Positions 39,513 to 46,577 of a DNA stretch of 46,577 nucleotides are shown here, in pieces. Both the position numbers and the translations under genes were made by a program. Where the stretch lies: positions 1-46,577 of the forward strand of contig JAFAFP010000281.1 of assembly GCA_023423415.1 (NCBI GenBank), read 5' to 3'. Under the pieces are notes generated by a model. That model was given only the letters and a program-made list of their open reading frames with translations. It searched no databases and had not been told where the DNA came from. Position 1 is the stretch's first letter. Each line of letters begins with the position of its first letter. The stretch comes from Pseudomonadota bacterium (GTDB taxonomy: Bacteria > Pseudomonadota > Alphaproteobacteria > Rhizobiales > Xanthobacteraceae).

Positions 39513-39529
39513 GATTGTTTGCAACAATC
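39513..39529. promoter_or_regulatory. Palindromic operator in the hmu control region
   Basis: GATTGTT (39513-39519), TGC, AACAATC (39523-39529) is a perfect 7-3-7 palindrome with a TTGCAA-like centre. It lies between the divergent hmuR and hemP genes, 151 bases upstream of the hmuR start. Candidate binder: an iron-responsive regulator such as Mur/Fur or Irr; not determinable from sequence alone. Confidence 0.5.
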
Positions 39530-39572
39530 TAAATCGATTCCAATCTTGGCTTCACCCTAAAGCAATTCCAAA
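39528..39572. promoter_or_regulatory. Two Irr/ICE-like motifs upstream of hemP
   Basis: On the minus strand TTGGAATCGATTTAGA (39528-39543) and TTTGGAATTGCTTTAG (39557-39572) resemble the alphaproteobacterial iron control element, a palindrome near TTTAGAATNNATTCTAAA. The left halves match well and the right halves are weaker. They are 29 bases apart and may be read by Irr with HmuP. Confidence 0.35.
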
Positions 39573-39617
39573 TCATAGCTGATGACGCCTTGGAATCTCC
39601 GATTACATTGCGTCCCG

Positions 39618-39818
39618 ATGAGACAGGATACGGATTCGCGCAAACCGCTCGATGGAGCAAAGTCGGCGACGCATGACAGCCGCCAGATTACAGTCGTCGG
39701 CCAGCGGATCGACAGCCGACAGATTTTTATCGACGGCCGTGAAATCACGATTGTGCATGGTCAAGATCTTTATCGTTTACGTCTGACCGCGCAGAACAAA
39801 CTGATACTGACGAAGTGA
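39618..39818 (+). CDS. hmuP: HemP/HmuP family haem-uptake regulator protein
   Basis: This 66-residue protein has the HemP/HmuP core DSRQIFIDGREITIVHGQDLYRLRLTAQNK in pieces and ends KLILTK, the family's C-terminal signature. In Bradyrhizobium japonicum HmuP is a co-activator that works with Irr at haem-utilisation promoters. ATG 39618 is preferred over ATG 39582, which would add a non-homologous segment. Neither has a strong ribosome site. The stop overlaps the GTG of the hmuT gene, giving the order hmuP-hmuT-hmuU-hmuV. The internal repeat of D-S-R-Q-I is noted. Confidence 0.88.
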   Translation: MRQDTDSRKPLDGAKSATHDSRQITVVGQRIDSRQIFIDGREITIVHGQDLYRLRLTAQNKLILTK

Positions 39819-40774
39819 GTTCGATGCGTAGATCGTTTGCGTTCGCCGTGTCGGCGACTCTTGTGCTGGGCTTGTGGCAATCGCCAGTCATGTCGGCGGC
39901 GGTGCGGGACGCTTCTGGTCGCACGATCGACGTGAAGGATTCGTCCCGCATCGTCTCGATTGGCGGTGCTGTGACGGAAATCTTGTATGCGCTTGGTCAA
40001 GGTGACCGGCTGGTGGCGGTGGATACAACGAGTTTGTTTCCGCCTGAGGCGCTCAAGTCGAAACCGAATGTCGGCTATTTCCGACAATTGTCGCCGGAGG
40101 GTGTGATGGGCCTGACGCCATCGGTCATTCTGGCGGTCGAAGGCGCGGGACCGAAGGAAGCGGTGGCCGTGCTGCAATCGGCGTCCATTCCGCTGGTGAG
40201 CATTCCGGACGAATACAGCGGCGAAGGCATTGTCGAGAAGATCAAGATGATTGCGACGGCCGTCGGCGCCGAACGACAGGGAGAATGTTTGAGCCGGCAG
40301 GTGGCCGATGATCTGACGGCGCTGGCAGGTTTGCGTGCGAAGATCGATGCTCCGGTCCGGGTGCTGTTTATTCTGTCGTTCGTGAATGGCCGCCCGATGG
40401 TGGCAGGACGCGGAACAGCCGCCGATGGTCTCATTCGCATGGCCGGGGCGGTCAACGCGTTCGACAACTTCGAGGGCTACAAGCTCGTGAATGACGAGGC
40501 GGTTCTGACCGCAGCGCCGGACGCGGTGATCAGCATGCAGCGGACGGGCATGGATCTGGATGCCAAGACCGTATTTTCACATGCCGCGTTCCGCGAAACG
40601 CCGGCCGCAAAAAAGGGGCGGTTCTATGCGATGGACGGCCTCTACATGCTGGGATTTGGACCGCGCACCGCTCGTGCGGCGCGCGATCTCAGCCGATCGC
40701 TCTATCCGGACAAATCGTTCGCAGAACTTCCCTCGGAAGGGCGAAATGATGCTGGTTCGCCGTGCAGGAAGTAA
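39815..40774 (+). CDS. hmuT: Haem ABC transporter periplasmic binding protein HmuT
   Basis: This 319-residue protein is a class III periplasmic haem-binding protein. A signal peptide ends near residue 28 (SPVMSAAV). The start of the mature part (RIVSIGGAVTEILYALGQGDRLVAVD) is typical of HmuT/PhuT. The Tyr near residue 88 in NVGYFRQLSPEGVMGL aligns with the axial haem tyrosine of PhuT. The GTG start overlaps the hmuP stop; ATG 39824 is an alternative. Its 3' end overlaps hmuU by 13 bases. It hands haem from the TonB receptor to the HmuUV permease. Confidence 0.9.
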   Translation: MSSMRRSFAFAVSATLVLGLWQSPVMSAAVRDASGRTIDVKDSSRIVSIGGAVTEILYALGQGDRLVAVDTTSLFPPEALKSKPNVGYFRQLSPEGVMGLTPSVILAVEGAGPKEAVAVLQSASIPLVSIPDEYSGEGIVEKIKMIATAVGAERQGECLSRQVADDLTALAGLRAKIDAPVRVLFILSFVNGRPMVAGRGTAADGLIRMAGAVNAFDNFEGYKLVNDEAVLTAAPDAVISMQRTGMDLDAKTVFSHAAFRETPAAKKGRFYAMDGLYMLGFGPRTARAARDLSRSLYPDKSFAELPSEGRNDAGSPCRK

Positions 40775-41847
40775 CCGCGAATAGTGGAGCGAAGCCGGAG
40801 TTTCTGTTCACGCGGCCGACGGCTTGGCTGGTGCTCGGCTCGCTGACGCTGCTGCTGGTTGGGATTGCGCTCGCCTCCGCAATGGTCGGAGCGGCCGGGA
40901 TTCCGTTGCGACGACTGGTTGCGGCGGTCGTCGGCAGTGGAGCGGATAGCGCCGAGCTTGCACGGGACCAACTGGTGTTGTGGTCCATTCGGCTGCCGCG
41001 CGTTGTCGTTGCCATGGGAGTCGGCGCGCTGCTGGCGCTGGCGGGCGCGATCATGCAGGGGATGTTTCGTAATCCCCTGGCCGATCCAAGTCTTGTCGGC
41101 GTCTCAAGCGGCGCTGGGCTCGCTTCGGCGACGACTATTGTCGTCGGTGACAGATTGCTGGCATCGATTTCAGGCCATGTGCCATTCGAGATGCTTCCGG
41201 TCGCGGCATTCTTCGGGGCTTTGGTCGCAACGGTGGCGCTGCATCGCATCGCGACTTACAATGGGCGCACGTCGATCGCGATTTTTCTGCTCGGCGGACT
41301 GGCGATCGCAGCGCTGGCGAATGCCGGCATTGGGCTTTTGGTCTTCGTGGCAGATGACCGTCAGCTTCGAGACATCACGTTCTGGCTTCTGGGTTCGCTG
41401 GCTGGGGCTACATGGCCGAAGGCCTGGGCGCTTCTGCCTTTTGTCGTGGCGGCGATCCTTGTCATTCCGCGCATTGCGCGCGGGCTCGATCTGCTCGTGC
41501 TTGGCGAGGCCGAAGCGTTCCATGCCGGCATTCCGGTTCAGCGCCTGAAGATCATGGCCATCGTGCTGGTTTCGGCGGCGACCGGCGCGGCCGTGGCGGT
41601 TGCCGGCGTGATCGGCTTCGTCGGCATTGTCGTGCCGCACCTGCTTCGTCTCATCATTGGGCCAGCTCATCGCATTCTCCTGCCAGCATCGATGCTGCTG
41701 GGGGCGGCATTGATGCTGTGCGCCGACACGGCGGCGCGCGTTCTGGCGGCGCCGGCGGAAGTGCCGATCGGGATCATCACCGCTGTAATCGGCGCGCCGT
41801 TCTTTCTGGCGCTGCTGTTGCGGCAACGGTCGGTCGCGACGCTATGA
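40762..41847 (+). CDS. hmuU: Haem ABC transporter permease HmuU
   Basis: This 361-residue FecCD/BtuC-type permease has about nine to ten hydrophobic helices and the family segments LPRVVVAMGVGALLALAGAIMQG, NPLADPSLVGVSSGA and VAVAGVIGFVGIVVPHLLRL. It forms the haem channel in the inner membrane with HmuV. The start is a GTG inside the hmuT 3' end; no closer upstream ATG is in frame. The stop overlaps the hmuV ATG (ATGA). Length is normal for the family. Confidence 0.9.
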   Translation: MQEVTANSGAKPEFLFTRPTAWLVLGSLTLLLVGIALASAMVGAAGIPLRRLVAAVVGSGADSAELARDQLVLWSIRLPRVVVAMGVGALLALAGAIMQGMFRNPLADPSLVGVSSGAGLASATTIVVGDRLLASISGHVPFEMLPVAAFFGALVATVALHRIATYNGRTSIAIFLLGGLAIAALANAGIGLLVFVADDRQLRDITFWLLGSLAGATWPKAWALLPFVVAAILVIPRIARGLDLLVLGEAEAFHAGIPVQRLKIMAIVLVSAATGAAVAVAGVIGFVGIVVPHLLRLIIGPAHRILLPASMLLGAALMLCADTAARVLAAPAEVPIGIITAVIGAPFFLALLLRQRSVATL

Positions 41848-42638
41848 CCGCGCTGATCGATGTGGTCGGCGCGGTGGTGCGGGCCGGCGAGAAAACCATC
41901 CTCACCGGGATCGACCTGACGGTGAAAGCGGGCGAGATTGTCGCCTTGCTTGGACCGAACGGCGCCGGCAAATCCACATTGTTGCGGGCGATCTCCGGCG
42001 AAGTCGGCTTGATGGAAGGAAAGATCGCGATCAAGGGCCGGGCGCTCGATCACTATTCACCGCGTGAACTCGCGCAGCATCGTGCGGTGCTCTCGCAACA
42101 TACCAATGTGTCGTTCGACTTTTCCGTTGCCGAGATTGTCGCCATGGGCGCTGACAGCACCCGGCCTAAGTCCTGGATCAGGGATGTGATCCAGACGGTC
42201 ATGGATCAGTGCGACATCACGCATCTGTCGGATCGTCCGGTGACGCGATTATCCGGTGGCGAACAGCAGCGCGTCCACTTTGCCCGTGCGATGCTGCAGT
42301 TGATGTCAACCGAGGAGCGTTGCCGGCCGGGCCTGCTGTTGCTCGACGAACCGACAGCGAGCCTTGATTTGAACCATCAACTCCGAACGGTGGAAACGGT
42401 TCGAGCCATCGCCAAGGAGGGGACCGGCGTGCTGCTGGTGGTGCACGATCTCAATCTTGCGGCGATGCTGGCAGATCGGGTGGCGATGCTGGCGGCGGGC
42501 CGGATCGTCGCCATGGGAACGCCGGGCGAGGTCATCAATAACGACATGATGCGCGAGGTGTTCGATGTGCACGATGCGGTGGGCATTGCGCCGCCGTCGA
42601 TGCCGTTCGTCCTGCCACAATCAATGCGGCGGACATGA
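41844..42638 (+). CDS. hmuV: Haem ABC transporter ATP-binding protein HmuV
   Basis: This 264-residue ATPase has Walker A LGPNGAGKSTLLRAISG, signature LSGGEQQRVHFARAM and Walker B LLLLDEPTASLDLNHQ followed by the switch His in VVHDLNLAAM. The LSQHTNVSFDFSVAEIVAMG stretch is characteristic of HmuV-type haem exporters/importers within the BtuD group. ATG 41844 overlaps the hmuU stop. It ends the hmuPTUV operon, and a hairpin with a pyrimidine/T-rich tract follows within five bases. Confidence 0.92.
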   Translation: MTALIDVVGAVVRAGEKTILTGIDLTVKAGEIVALLGPNGAGKSTLLRAISGEVGLMEGKIAIKGRALDHYSPRELAQHRAVLSQHTNVSFDFSVAEIVAMGADSTRPKSWIRDVIQTVMDQCDITHLSDRPVTRLSGGEQQRVHFARAMLQLMSTEERCRPGLLLLDEPTASLDLNHQLRTVETVRAIAKEGTGVLLVVHDLNLAAMLADRVAMLAAGRIVAMGTPGEVINNDMMREVFDVHDAVGIAPPSMPFVLPQSMRRT

Positions 42639-42640
42639 CG

Positions 42641-42677
42641 TAACCGCCGTAAGGGTTCTGCGGTTATATTTCTTCTT
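42641..42677 (+). terminator. Terminator after hmuV overlapping the marR 3' end
   Basis: TAACCGC (42641-42647) and GCGGTTA (42660-42666) form a 7-bp stem followed by TATTTCTTCTTC. It begins two bases after the hmuV stop and its right arm includes the stop codon of the convergent MarR gene. Confidence 0.6.
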
Positions 42678-43266
42678 CGGCGAGCAGATAGGCCTGCAAG
42701 GCCAAAGCCCGGTCGGAGGATTCGACCAGCTGGTCGACGATCTGCGTCATGTATTTCAGATCGTCCCGGCTGAGGCTGCCGAATTCGGCGTCGTTCACCT
42801 TGCGCTGCATCGGCGCAAGTTTTTCCAGCAGCGTATGACCCTTCGCCGAAACGGTGAGGGTGACGCGGCGGCGATCCTCCGGATCCGTCCGTTTATGGAT
42901 GAGTCCCTTTTTCAGAAGCCGTTGCGCCAGCGTCGTGACGAAGGCGCCGGAAAGATGCAGATGATCGGCGACGGTCTTGATGTTGACGTCGCCGTCAACA
43001 GAAAGATGGGCAATCGAAATCAGGGTGGAATATTCAACGCCCGCGAGGCCGATGGCTTTGCCATGCCCGGCGCGGATCTGTTCGTGACGGGCGAGAAAGC
43101 CCAGCAGGCCATGCACGAGACGACGGAATTCCCGATCGCTGCCGTTGTTGATCAATTCCGGCCGCGTCACCGTCAGCGGAAATTTAGGTCCCTCGCTTTT
43201 CTTTTTCATGGTTGCGTCTTCGGACGCAACGCTTGGCGAGGGCTTTCGTTTGGGTGATGCAGCCAT
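42664..43266 (-). CDS. MarR-family transcriptional regulator
   Basis: This 200-residue regulator has a winged helix-turn-helix at about 80-150 (VNIKTVADHLHLSGAFVTTL, then RRRVTLTVSAKGHTLLEKL). The first 30 residues are a basic, Ser/Pro/Lys-rich extension not usual in short MarR proteins; ATG 43209 would remove most of it. It lies 82 bases after the LivF-type gene on the same strand, so it may be the last gene of that operon or have its own promoter. It probably responds to a small aromatic or phenolic ligand. Its stop overlaps the hmuV terminator. Confidence 0.85.
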   Translation of the reverse strand: MAASPKRKPSPSVASEDATMKKKSEGPKFPLTVTRPELINNGSDREFRRLVHGLLGFLARHEQIRAGHGKAIGLAGVEYSTLISIAHLSVDGDVNIKTVADHLHLSGAFVTTLAQRLLKKGLIHKRTDPEDRRRVTLTVSAKGHTLLEKLAPMQRKVNDAEFGSLSRDDLKYMTQIVDQLVESSDRALALQAYLLAEEEI

Positions 43267-43348
43267 TTTTGCTCTTCTACCGGCTTACGAAGTCAGCGAA
43301 TCTTTCACCCAACATATCGCGTTCTGCCTCGATGGACTCTGCGCCGGG

Positions 43349-44086
43349 CTATCGTGAAACGGTCTCCTGCGAAGCCGCGGCGGCATGGCCCCCAAGAAAT
43401 GCCTCGGAAATCTTTGGATCGTTGGCAAGCGCTTCGGCAGACCCAGATGTCACGACGCGGCCCATCTCCAGCAGATAGGCGCGGTCGGCGATCCGGAGCG
43501 TGTGGCGGGCCTTCTGTTCGACAAGCATCACGGTGAGACCTTCCTTACGGAGGGAGGTGATGAGGTCGAACACAAAGCGCGTCATCTTCGGGGCAAGTCC
43601 GAGCGAAGGCTCGTCCAGCAGCAGCAGCTTGGGTCGCGATAACAGCGCCCGCGCGATGGCGAGCATTTGTTGCTCGCCACCCGACAACAGGCTGGCGAGA
43701 TTACCCTTACGTTCCCGCAGAATGGGGAAGCGCTCATACATGCGCTCGATATCGGCCTTGGCCTCGCCGCTGTCCGAGCGGCAGTAAGTCCCCATTTGGA
43801 GATTTTCTTCGACCGTCATACGGCCGAGGATGCCGCGACCTTCGGGCACCAGCGCAATACCGGCGCGCAGATTCTTCTCGGCCGAGTTGGGACGAAGCTT
43901 TTGGCCTTCATAGACGATGTCGCCGGAGAACGGCAGCAGACCGGCAATGGCACGGACTGTCGTGCTCTTCCCGGCGCCATTGGCGCCGATGAGGGCGACG
44001 ATCTCTCCTGCTTTCACGTCCAGGCTGATGCCGCGCACGCCCTGGATGGCGCCGTAGCGAACACTGAGATTGCTGATTTCAAGCAT
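43349..44086 (-). CDS. LivF-type ABC ATPase
   Basis: This 245-residue ATPase has Walker A IGANGAGKSTTVRAIAG, signature LSGGEQQMLAIARAL and Walker B LLLLDEPSLGLAPK, as in LivF. ATG 44086 overlaps the LivG-type stop (TGATG); a longer frame to 44257 lies inside LivG and is not used. It is the fourth gene of the second branched-chain-type importer in the window. A MarR regulator follows. The C-terminal tail (FLGGHAAAASQETVSR) is slightly extended. Confidence 0.92.
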   Translation of the reverse strand: MLEISNLSVRYGAIQGVRGISLDVKAGEIVALIGANGAGKSTTVRAIAGLLPFSGDIVYEGQKLRPNSAEKNLRAGIALVPEGRGILGRMTVEENLQMGTYCRSDSGEAKADIERMYERFPILRERKGNLASLLSGGEQQMLAIARALLSRPKLLLLDEPSLGLAPKMTRFVFDLITSLRKEGLTVMLVEQKARHTLRIADRAYLLEMGRVVTSGSAEALANDPKISEAFLGGHAAAASQETVSR

Positions 44087-44850
44087 CAGTCTTCCCCGCC
44101 GAGATAGGCATCCAACACCTTGGGGTTGGTGCGCACGGATGCTGGATCGCCATCCGCGATCATCTGCCCGAAATCGAGCACGTACAGATACTGACAGAGG
44201 TTCATCACGAAGGTCATGTCGTGCTCGATCAACAGGATGGTCAGGCCGTCCTTGCACAAGTCGATCAGCAGCAGGCGCAACTCATGCGCTTCGTCGTGAT
44301 TCATACCGGCGACGGGTTCGTCCAGCAACAGCAGCTTCGGCCCCGCGGTGAGCGCGCGAGCCATTTCGACCTTGCGCTGGATGCCATAGGGCAGCGACTG
44401 GGCGATGCGATCGCGCACGCCCTCGAGCCCGAATGTCACCAGCGCCTTTTCGGCTTTCTCGCGCGCTGCGGGATCGGCCCAGCGCGTCGGCAACAGCCGC
44501 CGCCAGGTCGCGTCGGTGTGCGGCTGCGCGACCAGCAAATGCTCCCACACCGTCATGCCTGCAAACAGGCGGATATTCTGGAAGGTGCGGGCAATGCCGG
44601 TGCGCGCGATCTGATAGGGCAGCAGCGAAGTGATCTGCCGTCCATCGAAATAGACGTCGCCTGAACTGGCCTGATAGGCGCCGGTGATGACGTTGAAGAT
44701 CGTCGTCTTGCCAGCGCCATTGGGACCGATGATTCCGGTCACGCGACCTTGGGGAATCTCGCAACTGACGTCATTCAAGGCGCGAATGCCGCCAAACGTG
44801 CGCGAGACGTTGTCGAGTCTTAGAAGGGGTTGCGTGGATGCCGATGTCAT
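44086..44850 (-). CDS. LivG-type ABC ATPase
   Basis: This 254-residue ATPase has Walker A IGPNGAGKTTIFNVITG, signature LPYGIQRKVEMARAL and Walker B LLLLDEPVAGMNHDE, typical of LivG. ATG 44850 overlaps the LivM-type stop (ATGA), and its stop overlaps the LivF start. It is the counterpart of the ATPase at 31780, but the two differ enough in sequence to be separate systems and not a recent duplication. Confidence 0.92.
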   Translation of the reverse strand: MTSASTQPLLRLDNVSRTFGGIRALNDVSCEIPQGRVTGIIGPNGAGKTTIFNVITGAYQASSGDVYFDGRQITSLLPYQIARTGIARTFQNIRLFAGMTVWEHLLVAQPHTDATWRRLLPTRWADPAAREKAEKALVTFGLEGVRDRIAQSLPYGIQRKVEMARALTAGPKLLLLDEPVAGMNHDEAHELRLLLIDLCKDGLTILLIEHDMTFVMNLCQYLYVLDFGQMIADGDPASVRTNPKVLDAYLGGED

Positions 44851-45683
44851 GACGCCTGCTTCCGCGATGAGAAGATGCGGAACATGTTGCGGTCCAGAAT
44901 GCCCTGGCGACGGGTCAGCAGAACCAGGATCAGCAACGCGCCGAACGCGGCAAGCCGCCAATCGGAGATGAAGCGGAGCATTTCCGGCAGCATGACTAGC
45001 AGACCTGCACCGATCACGGCGCCCGGCGCGACCGTCGATCCGCCAAGGATCACAGCAAGGACGAATTCGATCGAACGATCGAAGCCGAAGTTGGCCGGCT
45101 CGATATAGACGTGTTGATGCGCGAACAGGCCGCCGGAGATAGCCGCCACCGCAGCGCCGAAGCCGAATGCGCCGACCTTGGTCGCCGTGGTGTTGAGGCC
45201 GACAAGGCTCGCCGCCGTTTCGTCGTCATGGACGGCGCGCATCTCCAGCCACAGCCGCGACTGTTCGAGCACCATCACCAGCAACAGAATGCCGCCGGCC
45301 CAGGCCCAGATATAAGTCAACGACACATGCTGCATGCCGCTGAAACCGCCGGAGCCGCCCATGGTGTCGAAATTCAGGAAGAAGCTGCGGACCATCTCGC
45401 CGAAGCCGAGCGTGGCCATGGCGAGATAGATTCCCTTCAATCGTAACGCCGGAAAACCGATGATGATGCCGATGATTCCTGCAAAAACGGCGGCGATGAG
45501 CAGCGCCGGCGTCAGCGGAACGCCCATCTCGACGGTGAGATAGGACGTTGCGTAAGCACCGATGCCCATGAAGCCGGCATTGCCGAGCGACAATTGTCCG
45601 GTGGCGAGGATGATGTAGACGCTCAATGCGCCCAGCAGCAGAATGCCGGTGTCGGCCAGAAGGCCTGCATAATATGTCGACAT
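44847..45683 (-). CDS. LivM-type ABC permease
   Basis: This 278-residue permease is shorter than many LivM proteins because it lacks the extra N-terminal helices. It has YIILATGQLSLGNAGFMGIGAYA near the start and AVHDDETAASLVGLNTTATKV as the coupling loop. Its ATG abuts the LivH-type stop and its stop overlaps the LivG start, so the four transporter genes are tightly coupled. Several hydrophobic helices cover the whole length. Confidence 0.9.
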   Translation of the reverse strand: MSTYYAGLLADTGILLLGALSVYIILATGQLSLGNAGFMGIGAYATSYLTVEMGVPLTPALLIAAVFAGIIGIIIGFPALRLKGIYLAMATLGFGEMVRSFFLNFDTMGGSGGFSGMQHVSLTYIWAWAGGILLLVMVLEQSRLWLEMRAVHDDETAASLVGLNTTATKVGAFGFGAAVAAISGGLFAHQHVYIEPANFGFDRSIEFVLAVILGGSTVAPGAVIGAGLLVMLPEMLRFISDWRLAAFGALLILVLLTRRQGILDRNMFRIFSSRKQAS

Positions 45684-46561
45684 CAGACGCGCGGCCCCTG
45701 ATCAGTGCGTGCGCCGCCGAGGATGCCCTGCGGGCGCAGCAAGAGAATGAGGATCATCAGGCCATAAACGACGAAGTCGCGGATCTGCGAGCCGCCATAG
45801 GCGACGGTCATGACTTCGGCAATGCCGATCAGTGGTCCGGCGACGAGCGCGCCCCAGATGCGGGTGGTGCCGCCGATCACCATCACGGCGATGGCCTTGA
45901 GGCCGGTCTCGACGCCGACATAGGGGGTAATTGCTGCATAGTGCAGGCCGACCAGAACGCCGGCCGCACCGGCGAGCAATCCCGAGAGAATGAAAGCAAC
46001 GAGCATCAGCCGATCCGCGGGCACGCCGAGGAGGCGCGCAACGTCGCGGTTCTCGGCGATGGCGCGGAGCGCGCGGCCGATCGAGGTGCGCTGGACGACG
46101 AAAGCGAGAATGGCGACCAGCAGGATCGTGGCGCCGAGCACGAGAAGCTGCATCGCTCCGACGGAGACCGGACCGAACTGAAAGCGGTGTCCCAGGAATT
46201 CCGCAGGAAGCTGAAGCGGGTCGGAGCCCCAGACGTTGGTGGCGACATTCTGCAGGATGATCGAAAAGCCGAGCGTTGAGAGCATCGGCGTGATCACCGG
46301 CGTGTTGCGCAGCGGCTCGTAGGCGACTTTCTCGATGATGATCGCGATCAGTGCCGCGCCACACATGCCGGCCGCGATCGCGAGTGGGAGCGGCAATTGC
46401 GCGACGATGATGGTGAAGCCGATATAGCCACCGATCATGAACAACTCGGCAATCGCAAGATTGAGAATGCCGAGAATGCCCATAACGAGCGAGAACGAGA
46501 GCGCGATCAGGGTATAGACGGCTCCTAACGTGAGCCCATTCACAAGTTGCTGCAGTATCAC
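45683..46561 (-). CDS. LivH-type ABC permease
   Basis: This 292-residue permease has the LivH start LQQLVNGLTLGAVYTLIALS and NLAIAELFMIGGYIGF, and the coupling segment IGRALRAIAENRDVARLLGV. The start is a GTG at 46561 with GAGGGG eight bases upstream, 16 bases from the window end, so the gene is probably complete. It is the first gene of this importer visible here. The matching receptor gene should lie just beyond the window edge or elsewhere on the chromosome. Confidence 0.9.
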   Translation of the reverse strand: MILQQLVNGLTLGAVYTLIALSFSLVMGILGILNLAIAELFMIGGYIGFTIIVAQLPLPLAIAAGMCGAALIAIIIEKVAYEPLRNTPVITPMLSTLGFSIILQNVATNVWGSDPLQLPAEFLGHRFQFGPVSVGAMQLLVLGATILLVAILAFVVQRTSIGRALRAIAENRDVARLLGVPADRLMLVAFILSGLLAGAAGVLVGLHYAAITPYVGVETGLKAIAVMVIGGTTRIWGALVAGPLIGIAEVMTVAYGGSQIRDFVVYGLMILILLLRPQGILGGARTDQGPRV

Positions 46562-46577
46562 GTCATCGCCCCTCGTT

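Overview
The window is a GC-rich chromosomal segment, densely packed with short-gapped operons and frequent ATGA, TGATG and GTGA stop/start overlaps. It most resembles an alphaproteobacterium of the order Hyphomicrobiales, near the Bradyrhizobium/Rhodopseudomonas/Xanthobacteraceae lineages. This rests on the Bradyrhizobium-like haem locus (hmuR, hemP/hmuP, hmuTUV, HmuQ-type monooxygenase), on several Bug/TctC solute receptors, and on dispersed cloverleaf-like palindromes of a kind common in those genomes. No rRNA, tRNA, CRISPR array, transposase or phage gene was recognised. The assignment comes from gene content and is not proven.

Region 1 (57-8340, all plus strand) is an envelope-like module of mostly uncharacterised families: a DUF202 membrane protein, a formylglycine-type sulfatase, a HAD phosphatase-like enzyme, DUF1622, an exported DUF3300 protein with a repetitive Arg/Gly/Pro tail, an exported DUF2950 protein, a DUF3302 (YiaW-like) protein overlapping a HlyD/YiaV-like adaptor, and a second HAD paralogue carrying a signal peptide. 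Region 2 (8371-13787) holds a UbiD-family decarboxylase divergent from a Bug-type receptor, an M48 lipoprotein protease behind an exported nuclease-fold protein with degraded catalytic residues, and a small CxxC/CxxC protein.

Region 3 (13817-24038) is a long minus-strand catabolic cluster. In transcription order it has an SsuBC-type ABC ATPase and permease, a GntR/FCD regulator with a histone-H1-like tail, a cupin, a malate/lactate-type dehydrogenase, a RidA-fold protein, an SDR, a flavin hydroxylase, an ACMSD-like amidohydrolase, a small cupin and a Bug receptor. The matching ABC receptor is divergent. It looks like uptake and oxidation of an aromatic or heterocyclic acid; the substrate is unknown. 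A membrane cyclic-nucleotide-binding protein follows.

Region 4 (25034-36056) is a second catabolic locus built around an IclR regulator. The minus arm carries a DHOD-like flavoprotein, a flavodoxin-fold oxidoreductase and a Bug receptor. The plus arm carries a complete branched-chain-type ABC transporter (receptor, F, M, G, H), an HpaI-type aldolase, a cupin protein and a DUF6282 hydrolase. The divergent promoter contains matched inverted repeats. Region 5 (36192-42638) is haem acquisition: TonB receptor, HmuQ-like monooxygenase and HutX on the minus strand; hemP/hmuP and hmuTUV on the plus strand. Region 6 (42664-46561) is a second Liv-type transporter (H, M, G, F) followed by a MarR regulator; its receptor gene is not in the window.

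Four of the six convergent gene junctions carry REP-like or GAAA-capped palindromes, and a fifth carries a short terminator. No non-coding gap exceeds 300 bases.
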